Shown: positions 20,341-29,108 of the stretch, one piece after another | How positions within the stretch are numbered: position 1 is the first letter of the stretch | How the letters are laid out: every line of letters begins with the position of its first letter | Source of the DNA: Cerrena zonata | Lineage: Eukaryota > Basidiomycota > Agaricomycetes > Polyporales > Cerrenaceae | NCBI GenBank assembly: GCA_038087015.1 | Contig: JASBNA010000100.1 | Coordinates: 1-64,000 of the forward strand | DNA length: 64,000 nt | Direction: 5' to 3' | Notes under the pieces: generated by a model | What the model saw: the letters and a program-made list of their open reading frames with translations, nothing else | The model's database searches: none | Told to the model about the DNA's origin: nothing | Translations under genes and position numbers: made by a program

Positions 20341-20764
20341 ACTTACCGATAAACTTTACCATTATACCGAAAAATTTAGCATCTTTGTATAATAATGTAA
20401 TATAATGTATTTTATCTTTTTAGAGTATTATGATAATTACCGATTATTATGCCCAAATTTATGGACATTTGCAGGTTGTGCCGGGGAGACACTTGCAGGT
20501 TGCTTCCGTTTTGCGGGTTTGCTCCACCCCATTTACAGGTTAGCCCCCCCTTATATTTCACAAATATATAGAGCAAAGAATAAATCTATCGATGATCAAA
20601 ATTCAACAATCTAAACGGACCTTTGTTTGACAAATTGACAAGTTGCAATTATAAATAATTGACAAATTCCAATTGACTTGTAAGATTTACTCTTTCTTTT
20701 CCAAATTTCATTAATTTTCGTCAACTTTATAGATCAAAAGGTTTCACTACCCCATACTTTTGAT
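20341..20764. promoter_or_regulatory. BUR6/FGGY-kinase intergenic region with imperfect TTGCAGGTTGGCC-like repeats
   Basis: Four imperfect copies of a roughly 15-base element occur at 20468-20482, 20493-20507, 20511-20525 and 20532-20547 (TTTGCAGGTTGTGCC, TTGCAGGTTGCTTCC, TTGCGGGTTTGCTCC, TTTACAGGTTAGCCCC). A second motif family, TTGACAA(G/A)TT, recurs at about 20626-20680. No gene is seen. Confidence 0.55.
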
Positions 20765-23038
20765 ATGCCTCTTCCAAATAAATCTCATACCAGTCTTGCA
20801 TCCCGCAAATCTTCATTTTTCAATGCTCATCAATTGGCAAACCCTCCCCAACCCGATGTTTATTATGTTGGGGTTGATGTTGGTACTGGTTCTGCTAGAG
20901 CTTGTCTTATTGATACTAATGGGATTATATTAGGATTAAGTGAACGTCCTATTAAAAGACATGAGTTAAAACCAAATTTTATCACCCAAAATTCTACCGA
21001 AATTTGGAATTCAATTTGTTATTGTGTTAAAAATTGTTTAAGAGATTCGGGTGTTGATCCAAGTGAAGTTTTCGGTATTGGGTTTGATGCTACTTGTTCT
21101 TTGGTTGCAATTAATAAAGATAGCGATGAACCTCAAGCCGTTGGTCCCGATTTTTCTGATCATAAAGAAAATATCATTTTATGGATGGATCATCGTGCTC
21201 CCGATGAAACTAATGAAATTAATGCCACTGGTGATAAGGCTTTGAAATACGTGGGGGGTCAAATGTCAATTGAAATGGAATTACCCAAAATTAAATGGTT
21301 AAAACATAATGCCCCCGGTGGTATTGATTCCATGGTTTTCTTTGACTTACCCGATTTCTTAACTCATCGTGCAACTAAATCAAATGCTAGATCTTATAAT
21401 TCAACCGTTTGTAAACAAGGTTTTGTTCCATTTGGAGTTGAAGGTTCCACCACTGGTTGGTCAAAAGAATTTTTAGAATCGGTTGATTTACATGAATTGG
21501 TTGCTAATGATTTTGAAAAATTAGGTGGGATCCCCGGTAAAAATGGGGATTTCAAAAGTGCTGGGGAAATTGTTGGTAAATTAAGTGCTCAAGCTGCTGA
21601 AGAATTAGGTTTAACCACCGAATGTATTGTTGGTAGTGGGGTTATTGATGCTTATGCTGGTTGGATTGGTACAGTGGCTGGTAAAGTTGATATTCCAAAT
21701 GCTCCAGAATTTTCTGAAGAATCAAATGGTTCTATTTCAAATTCTTGTGGTCGTTTAGCCGCCGTTGCTGGTACTTCAACTTGTCATATTGCCATGACTA
21801 AAGATGCTTGTTTTGTTAAAGGGGTTTGGGGTCCTTATAAAGATGTTATGGCTCCGGGTTATTGGTTAGCTGAAGGTGGTCAATCTTGTACTGGGGCCTT
21901 ATTGGCCCATGTCTTGGCCATTCATCCTGCTAATAGTGAATTGGCTCATTTGGCTGAAGCTTCTAATTTATCTAAATTTGACTATTTAAATTTAATCTTG
22001 GAAACTTTAACTAGTGATAATAAATTAAGAAGTGTTGTTAGTTTGGCTAAACACGTTTTCTTTTATGGTGATTTCCATGGTAATAGATCTCCAATTGCTG
22101 ATCCAAGAATGAGAGCTTCCATTATTGGTCAATCAATGGATTCTTCAGTCAATGATTTAGCAGTTCAATATTTTGGTGCTTGTGAATTCATTGCTCAACA
22201 AACTAGACAAATTGTGGAGGAAATGGAAAAAGGTGGTCATGAAATTGATTGTGTCTATATGAGTGGTGGTCAATGTAGAAATGGGTTATTAATGAGATTA
22301 TTAGCTGATTGTACTGGTAAACCAATTATTATTCCTCGTTATATCGATGCTGCAGTTGTTTTTGGTTCTGCTTTATTGGGTGCTGTGGCTTCTAAAGATA
22401 GTGTTGATGAACATATCAAATTAAGAGGTAGATCCAGAAGATCATCTATTTTAAAGAGTCAAACTTCATTAAACAACTTAACTTCAACTCATAGTCGCCA
22501 AACGAGTGATTATGAAGAACCTCATTCCCCTTACACTGCTCCAACTGCTACTACTTCAAGTACTAATATGAGTACCTTGGTTTACGCTAGTGGCCATGCA
22601 GGATCCCATCATCAAATGAATACCATGACTCCATTGGGTGAAGAACAAGCTGATTATTTCGGTGGTGAAGGCCAAAAGAATCAAGATAGTGATTCTGACG
22701 AAGAAGAACAAACCTTATCCTTTGGTTCTAAACAAAATGTCCAACAAGATGTTCAAAAAGGTATCCATAATAAGTTACAAGGATTAAACTTGAAACCATT
22801 AACTCCTTCTAAAGCTAAAAAGGCTGAATCCAATCCTGGTGATAAATTATGGAAGATTATGGAAAATATGACCGGTCCCGGTAGAGTCATTTTACCCAGT
22901 GACGAACAACATCCAGATCGTAAATTATTGAATGCCAAATATAAAATCTTTTTAGAACAATGCTATAAACAACAAGAATATAGAAATTTGGTTGACCAAG
23001 TTGAAGAAGAAAATTTAAAATCTTTGAAGAAACACTAA
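20765..23038 (+). CDS. FGGY-family carbohydrate kinase (YDR109C/ribulokinase-like)
   Basis: This 757-aa protein has an N-terminal nucleotide-binding motif YYVGVDVGTGSARACLID and the FGGY fold over about residues 35-555. Other family blocks are GIGFDATCSLV, ILWMDHRAPDE, a GTSTCHIAM ATP-site segment and VYMSGGQCRNGLLM near the second half. The closest known group is fungal/animal FGGY (S. cerevisiae YDR109C), whose human member phosphorylates D-ribulose. The substrate here is inferred only. The last about 190 residues are a Ser/Thr/acidic-rich extension followed by a helical tail, longer than in bacterial ribulokinases. The frame is intact. Confidence 0.88.
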   Translation: MPLPNKSHTSLASRKSSFFNAHQLANPPQPDVYYVGVDVGTGSARACLIDTNGIILGLSERPIKRHELKPNFITQNSTEIWNSICYCVKNCLRDSGVDPSEVFGIGFDATCSLVAINKDSDEPQAVGPDFSDHKENIILWMDHRAPDETNEINATGDKALKYVGGQMSIEMELPKIKWLKHNAPGGIDSMVFFDLPDFLTHRATKSNARSYNSTVCKQGFVPFGVEGSTTGWSKEFLESVDLHELVANDFEKLGGIPGKNGDFKSAGEIVGKLSAQAAEELGLTTECIVGSGVIDAYAGWIGTVAGKVDIPNAPEFSEESNGSISNSCGRLAAVAGTSTCHIAMTKDACFVKGVWGPYKDVMAPGYWLAEGGQSCTGALLAHVLAIHPANSELAHLAEASNLSKFDYLNLILETLTSDNKLRSVVSLAKHVFFYGDFHGNRSPIADPRMRASIIGQSMDSSVNDLAVQYFGACEFIAQQTRQIVEEMEKGGHEIDCVYMSGGQCRNGLLMRLLADCTGKPIIIPRYIDAAVVFGSALLGAVASKDSVDEHIKLRGRSRRSSILKSQTSLNNLTSTHSRQTSDYEEPHSPYTAPTATTSSTNMSTLVYASGHAGSHHQMNTMTPLGEEQADYFGGEGQKNQDSDSDEEEQTLSFGSKQNVQQDVQKGIHNKLQGLNLKPLTPSKAKKAESNPGDKLWKIMENMTGPGRVILPSDEQHPDRKLLNAKYKIFLEQCYKQQEYRNLVDQVEEENLKSLKKH

Positions 23039-24118
23039 CTTAATCAAATGTTAATAATTTATTAGAGTTAAACGATAAATAACGAAAAGAGAAAAAAACG
23101 AAAAAAAACATATGCTTGATTTATATAGTTATAAAATAAAAAGTCTCTGAATAATAGCATCTGTAGCATAAACGGCCAATTTACGATACCCTTATTGTTT
23201 CGGACTTGTTCCCTACGTATTCACCGTATGGAACATACTCTTCCACAGTTGCAAAAATCAATTTAAAGAAAGTTGCATCCTGGCGATGCTGACATAATCC
23301 ACCATCTCAATGATCAGATTGCGAAAGTTCACGTGACCACGCCCAAAACAGAAACCGAAGTCCAGTATTGCTGCAAACATTATCAGATCTGGCAGAAGAA
23401 GATTAATCAGGACCACCAATGCCAACCAGATGAGCTGGAGACAGCTACCCAATCACAAGAGCGGACGAGGTATGTCGACGGTGATGTCACTAGCGACGTA
23501 AGGCAACTGAAACCCGAGCAGCAAGGGAAAAAGAGTGAACAAAAAACTTTGTTGCAGTCACGTGAACTGTCCTAACTGTGGTTCCAGAGTGAGTATAGGG
23601 AATTTTTCAGTTAGTATAAAATTTTTATAAATTGCAAATGACTTATTAATACTAGTAAATACGCAATTTATAATAGATAGATCTCGCCACAGCTATATAC
23701 TATCTTAAAACATCTTTACCGTTTAATTAGAAGACTTATAAGGCGAACAAATTAACTAATTTTGTTAAGTCAGCTACAGTTACGGACATTTTATTTTATC
23801 TTGTTGGAGGTGTTTTCACTTGAAAGATTAAAAAATTGTGGTGGATTCTTGTATTTCTTTACCTTTTATAATAGAAGAAACAAGGGGAGAGTTTAGCCTT
23901 ACTATTATCTGCATCTCGAAACCCTAAATTTCAAAAGTTTACGAGAAAAGTTTTTCAACAATTAGTTCAAATTTTGATTTGATTAGTTATTGTGGTTAGA
24001 ATCTGCCTATAGACAGATTATTTGCATTTCTTATAAATATTTCTATACTTTTCCGGTTCTTCAAAAGTTCTTTTTGTCTTTTTTTTTTTTTTTCAGTTAT
24101 CTATCTAGTCATTAAATC
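23039..24118. promoter_or_regulatory. SUL2 upstream region with two TCACGTGA sites and a Met31/32-like site
   Basis: About 1.08 kb. Perfect TCACGTGA palindromes lie at 23329-23336 and 23558-23565. AACTGTGG at 23574-23581 matches the Met31/32 core and sits 8 bases after the second palindrome. A T-rich run (about 24077-24095) lies just before the SUL2 ATG. A 100-codon frame at 23273-23575 overlaps these sites and has no recognisable domain. Confidence 0.65.
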
Positions 24119-26554
24119 ATGTCTCATCAAGACGAATCAGTTGTACCAGAGTTGCAACTGTATAACTCTAGAGTTGCATCCAGAGTCCAATCTCATGAAT
24201 TTATCAGAGAGCATCATCCATTATACCATTCAGGTAACTTGAATAACGTATCTGTTCCAGAATATGATGAACCCGTGGTGACGGTTTTGGATTATGGTAA
24301 ATCAATTTTTAATAATCCCGTATCTAAAGGAATTCATTATATAAGGAGTTTATTCCCAATTTGTAATTGGATTTTACATTATAATTATAAATGGTTATAT
24401 GGGGATTTGGTTGCAGGTATTACTGTTGGGGTTGTCTTGGTTCCTCAATCAATGTCTTATGCTCAACTTGCCGGTTTAGAAGCTCAGTATGGTTTGTATT
24501 CTTCATTTGTCGGGGTTTTCATTTACTCCTTTTTTGCCACTTCAAAAGATGTTTCTATTGGTCCAGTGGCGGTCATGTCTGCTCAAGTTGGTAAAGTTAT
24601 TGCTAAAGTTCAATCAGAATTTGGTAATGAATTTTCTGCTCCTGAAATTGCAACCTTCCTTTCTTTAATCTGTGGGGGGATCGCTGCTGGTTTAGGTATC
24701 TTAAGATTAGGTTTTATTTTGGAATTCATTTCAATTCCTGCCGTTATGGGGTTTATGTCTGGTTCTGCCTTTAATATTATTGTAGGTCAAGTTCCTGCTT
24801 TAATGGGTTATAATTCGGCAGTTAATACCAGAGCTGCTTCTTATAAAGTTGTTATTGAAACTTTGAAAAACTTGAAATTAACTAACGTCAATGCTGCTTT
24901 TGGTTTAGTTCCCCTTTTCATCTTATACGTTTGGAAATTTTTAGCCGAATTTGCTCAAAAAAGATGGCCTCGTTATAAATTATGGTTTTTCTATTTTCAA
25001 CAATTAAGAAATGCAATTGTCATCATTGTCGCCACTGCTATTTCTTGGGGTATTGTTCATCCAGAAGTTAAAAGATACCATGGTGATATCGCCGACTTTA
25101 AAGGTACTATTAAAACCATTGGTGAAGTCCCTAGTGGATTAAGACATGTTGGTGTAATGCACATTCCAAATGGTATCATTGATGCTATTGCTAGTGAATT
25201 ACCAGTTTCTGTCATTATTTTATTATTAGAACATATTGCTATTTCAAAATCTTTTGGTAGAGTTAATGATTATAAAGTTAATCCTGATCAAGAAGTTATT
25301 GCTATTGGTGTTAATAACTTAATTGGTACTTTTTTCAATGCTTATCCTGCTACTGGTTCTTTTTCAAGATCAGCTTTAAAAGCCAAGTGTGGTGTAAGAA
25401 CTCCTTTTGCGGGTATTTTCACTGGTGCCGTTGTATTATTAGCTTTGTATTGCTTAACCCAAACTTTCTTTTACATTCCAAAAGCTACTTTGAGTGCAGT
25501 TATTATTCATGCTGTTTCTGATTTAATTGCTAACTATAAAGTTAGTTGGAATTTTTGGAATATTAGTCCTCTTGATTGTGGGATCTTTTTAATTGCTGTT
25601 ATCATTACTGTTTTCTCTTCAATTGAAAATGGGGTTTATTTTGCAATTTGTGCTTCTGCTGCTGTCTTATTATTTAGAATTGCTAAACCAAAAGGTCATT
25701 TCTTAGGTAAAGTCCAAGTTGCTGAAGTTATCAATCCAGTTATCAATTATTCCGATGATTCTTCTTCTAGAGATTCGTCAAATAATTCTGATATTGAAAT
25801 TCATCAAGTTTTAAGTAATGGTAATGATTATCGTTCAACTGATTCAAATAAAATTAAAGTTAAAGATGCTCTTAATAATATAACACCAACCAAAAATAAT
25901 TTAACCGAACATAATCCACATATTAGATTCCATACCAGATGGGTTCCTTTGAATCATGACAATATTAATCTGGACTTAAATGTTTTACCACCTCCTCCTG
26001 GTGTGATCGTTTTCAAACCAATCGAAACTTTTAGTTATCCAAATTCTTCAAGACAAGTTGAAAAAGTTTCAGATGAAGTTAAACGCTTGACAAGAAGAGG
26101 TAAACCATATAATTTCACTGATACCGGGTCAAGACCTTGGAATGATCCGGGTCCTTTGAGATGGGATTGGTTTGGTTTCAAGAAATCTAATAACGAAGTA
26201 GTGGAAGAAAAAGATGAAAGACCAATCTTAAGAATCGTTCATTTTGATTTTTCTTCTGTTGCTTCTACTGACGTGACTTCAATTCAAGCCTTGGTTGATT
26301 TAAGAAAAGCTCTTAATATCTATGCTGACCGTGAAGTTGAATTCCATTTCAGTGGTATTTTATCTCCTTGGATCAGAAGAGCTTTGATTAATGCTGGCTT
26401 TGGTGTTTACGCTGAAGATGATTTGGTTAGTGATAAGACTTATGTCAACATCGCTGCTGCTACTGGTGACTTAGAGGTCGGTGATGATCGCTACTTTGCT
26501 GCTGTTGGTACTAATACCCCCTTTTTACATTTGGATATCCCGGATTATATTTAA
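24119..26554 (+). CDS. SUL2: High-affinity sulfate permease, SulP/SLC26 family
   Basis: An 811-aa plasma-membrane sulfate/proton symporter. After a soluble N-terminus (about 85 residues) comes the SulP core, with the signature VPQSMSYAQLAGLEAQYGLY and then SIGPVAVMSAQVG. About 10-14 hydrophobic segments extend to about residue 525. A conserved QEVIAIGVNNLIGTFFNAYP-like block is present. A cytosolic STAS domain occupies about 590-760 (HFDFSSVASTDVTSIQALVDL). The Ser/Asn-rich insertion before STAS (about 545-580) is typical of yeast permeases. The frame is intact. The sulfur-control motifs upstream fit its role. Confidence 0.94.
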   Translation: MSHQDESVVPELQLYNSRVASRVQSHEFIREHHPLYHSGNLNNVSVPEYDEPVVTVLDYGKSIFNNPVSKGIHYIRSLFPICNWILHYNYKWLYGDLVAGITVGVVLVPQSMSYAQLAGLEAQYGLYSSFVGVFIYSFFATSKDVSIGPVAVMSAQVGKVIAKVQSEFGNEFSAPEIATFLSLICGGIAAGLGILRLGFILEFISIPAVMGFMSGSAFNIIVGQVPALMGYNSAVNTRAASYKVVIETLKNLKLTNVNAAFGLVPLFILYVWKFLAEFAQKRWPRYKLWFFYFQQLRNAIVIIVATAISWGIVHPEVKRYHGDIADFKGTIKTIGEVPSGLRHVGVMHIPNGIIDAIASELPVSVIILLLEHIAISKSFGRVNDYKVNPDQEVIAIGVNNLIGTFFNAYPATGSFSRSALKAKCGVRTPFAGIFTGAVVLLALYCLTQTFFYIPKATLSAVIIHAVSDLIANYKVSWNFWNISPLDCGIFLIAVIITVFSSIENGVYFAICASAAVLLFRIAKPKGHFLGKVQVAEVINPVINYSDDSSSRDSSNNSDIEIHQVLSNGNDYRSTDSNKIKVKDALNNITPTKNNLTEHNPHIRFHTRWVPLNHDNINLDLNVLPPPPGVIVFKPIETFSYPNSSRQVEKVSDEVKRLTRRGKPYNFTDTGSRPWNDPGPLRWDWFGFKKSNNEVVEEKDERPILRIVHFDFSSVASTDVTSIQALVDLRKALNIYADREVEFHFSGILSPWIRRALINAGFGVYAEDDLVSDKTYVNIAAATGDLEVGDDRYFAAVGTNTPFLHLDIPDYI

Positions 26555-27128
26555 AATAGGTTTTTGCTTCTTCAATTTTAGAATTTTACGTTGATCGTTT
26601 ATCATTTCATTACTTTCTAAATTTTTTTTCTTTTTCTTACATTTATTTTTCAATTCTTTTCCTAGAGACTTTTGTATTATAGTTAGTATAATTTATTCAT
26701 TCAATATTTCAAGAATCTTGATGTAGATTTTTTTTGCAACATTATTTTCAAAACTGGGCCCATAAAATCGGTAAACAGGTCGCTCTCTCTCGATGACACA
26801 AGTGGCCCTCAAGGTCAAAGCTTTAGACGCTTAAAATACTGGAGCTTACAACCCATTCTATCTCACTACTAAAGGCATTCCCATAAGACCTTTCTCAGTG
26901 TTCCGAGTACTTCACGCGAAAGCTTAAAGTCTACTTGACAAAAAAAAAAAAACTGAAAACGCGTCTGGTAAAAACTTTTCCTCGTGAAATCAAATTTGAA
27001 GACTTGACAATTAAAAAACAAATAGCTGTACTTTTAAGTAAACGGTTATATACCTTTTCAAGAAAGCGTTCACTACTTCCAGCGTATCTAAACTGAAACT
27101 CAAGAAGATATATAGAATCGCTATCAAA
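26555..27128. promoter_or_regulatory. CAC1/RLF2 upstream region with MCB-like motif
   Basis: The sequence contains ACGCGT at 26959-26964, about 165 bases before the CAC1 ATG. TTCACGCGAAA, an E2F/SCB-like sequence, is at about 26911-26921. T-rich SUL2 3' flank precedes them. No gene is seen. Confidence 0.55.
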
Positions 27129-28904
27129 ATGAGTCAAGAGGCAACTTTGACTGAAAAAACAGGTCTTACGTCTCCTACATCAACTCCAATGAAAGAACAG
27201 GAGGAGATAATTGAAGTTCTACTGACCGAGAGCACTCCTGCCAAACGCAAGAGAACTGTTGAGTCTTACAATGAAAATGCTCTAGAAAAAAAGAACCTAT
27301 CTGAGTCGATCTCTAAGAAATTGAAAGTTGTTTCCTCTGATGTATCAACTGTAACTCCATCTCCAGATTCAAGGAATGATAGTGCCGACGGGGCTTCTCT
27401 CGAGAAACAGCTAACGCAAAAGCAGCTAGAGAAAAAATTGGAGAAGGAAGAACGTCAAAGACAGAAACAAGAACGTGAAAAGCTAAAAGAAGAAGAACGT
27501 CAAAGAAAAGAAGAAGAACGCCAAAGAAAGGAGGAAGAACGTCAAAAGAAATTAGCAGAGAAAGAGGCCGAAAAAGAATTAAAACGTAAAAAGCTTGAAG
27601 AAGAGAAGTACGAACGTGAGTTGAAAAGAGAAGAAGAAAGAAAACGTAAAGAGGAACGTGAAAACCAGAGGTTAGAGAAGAAACGCAAGCTAGATGAAGA
27701 AAAGCTACGCCGTGAAGATGAAAGAAAGAAGATCGAGGAAGCCAAAGAAGCTAAAGAACGAAGTCAAAAGAAGATTTCATCTTTTTTCCAAGTCCGAAAA
27801 CCTTCTTCGCCTCAAACGGACAAGCAAGCTAAAGATATAACCAATTCTAGTAAACTGGATAAAACTGCTTACGAAAAAGTATTCTTACCATTTTTCAAAA
27901 AACAAAACGTTGCGTTACCTTCGTCATCTCAATTAAATAATGACCAGTTAGATGTATCCAAGAAAGAGATTGATTCTTTAATAGAGTCTATCAAATCAAA
28001 ATCCGTTTTCAATGATCAATCTTCTCTCAAGGGATTTTTCAGCAACAATACAGAAAGCCCGAATGCTCAAGTCAAATCAATTATATCACCCGAAGAAGTT
28101 GCTGTATCGTTGAATGATGGTAATATCGACGATTCACAGTTGGAAGAAATGCTTCGAAGTATCTCCACAGTTAAATATATTCAATTTTATGAAAATCAAA
28201 AACCTTATATTGGGACCTGGTGTTCCAAGAAACATTTGATCGATTTCCCAACTTTAAATCCTTTTGACACCAGTAAGAGTGGTCTTGATTATGATTATGA
28301 CTCTGATTTGGATGAAGATGCCGATGGTGAAGGAGAAGACATAGATAGTGCAGATGATGAAGAAGATGAAGAAGATATCACAATGGATGAAGATGGTGAA
28401 ATGGACGATTTTGTGGAAAGTAACGATATCTCTAAACGCAAAATTATTGGTCCATTAATAGCAATAAGTACCTGGAATAATGGCCAGGAAGAGAACAAAA
28501 AGCTCTTTGACAATATGAAATACGAAAGATTAGACTCCTTAATTCAATTTCCTATCGATCCACTATTTGATTATTGGAAAGTAGAAGCTATAACTACACC
28601 ATCAAATGATCCCAATGACAATACATCAACTACCAAGGGAACTACACTGACTCCTAACATCCTCACACCCCAGAAAGCAACAATTCAGGATCCCAAAACT
28701 GTGTTTGAACTTATTCAATTTATTGAAAAGAATAATGATTTTACCATTGGAACTTTAGTTGAATTAGCTAAAAAAGAGTTTAAGTCATTTACAAAAGCAG
28801 TGGTTAAGCATACAATTCAGGATGTTGCTACATATAACAAAAAGCTGAGTAATTGGGAAGTGAAAACTGAAGTTAGAAGCCAGTTGGCCAAACAGTTTGC
28901 TTAA
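27129..28904 (+). CDS. RLF2: CAF-1 large subunit (Cac1/Rlf2), histone chaperone
   Basis: Cac1 deposits H3-H4 behind replication forks and binds PCNA. The protein is 591 aa. Residues about 95-215 are the KER domain, an extreme Lys/Glu/Arg helix with repeated EERQRKEEERQ units. It is followed by a PIP-box-like KKISSFFQV (about 213-221). The central acidic region carries the family block KYIQFYENQKPYIGTW, then an Asp/Glu-rich tract and KRKIIGPLIAISTWNNG. The C-terminal winged-helix region follows (FELIQFIEKNNDFTIGTLVELAKKEF). The length matches S. cerevisiae Cac1. The frame is intact. MCB-like elements upstream suggest G1/S expression. Confidence 0.92.
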   Translation: MSQEATLTEKTGLTSPTSTPMKEQEEIIEVLLTESTPAKRKRTVESYNENALEKKNLSESISKKLKVVSSDVSTVTPSPDSRNDSADGASLEKQLTQKQLEKKLEKEERQRQKQEREKLKEEERQRKEEERQRKEEERQKKLAEKEAEKELKRKKLEEEKYERELKREEERKRKEERENQRLEKKRKLDEEKLRREDERKKIEEAKEAKERSQKKISSFFQVRKPSSPQTDKQAKDITNSSKLDKTAYEKVFLPFFKKQNVALPSSSQLNNDQLDVSKKEIDSLIESIKSKSVFNDQSSLKGFFSNNTESPNAQVKSIISPEEVAVSLNDGNIDDSQLEEMLRSISTVKYIQFYENQKPYIGTWCSKKHLIDFPTLNPFDTSKSGLDYDYDSDLDEDADGEGEDIDSADDEEDEEDITMDEDGEMDDFVESNDISKRKIIGPLIAISTWNNGQEENKKLFDNMKYERLDSLIQFPIDPLFDYWKVEAITTPSNDPNDNTSTTKGTTLTPNILTPQKATIQDPKTVFELIQFIEKNNDFTIGTLVELAKKEFKSFTKAVVKHTIQDVATYNKKLSNWEVKTEVRSQLAKQFA

Positions 28905-29108
28905 TGTCCATTTCTTTAGTTCTAAATAGATTTTATATTTAAATTTGAATGGGTTACGAGGTATTAAATTTTTATACTGTTTGATTTTGTAGAGATCATT
29001 GAGCTTTGAAAGACGCGTAAATCAAAAAAAAAAAAAAAGAAGTTATAATCCATCTTATCAGTAAAGAATATATCCCACCTATGATACTTATATAAATACC
29101 TAGTCATA

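Noticed and set aside
23273..23575. 100-codon open frame upstream of SUL2
   Set aside because: It covers the Cbf1/Met31-like sites, has a competing frame on the other strand, unusual codon use and no domain; more likely promoter DNA.
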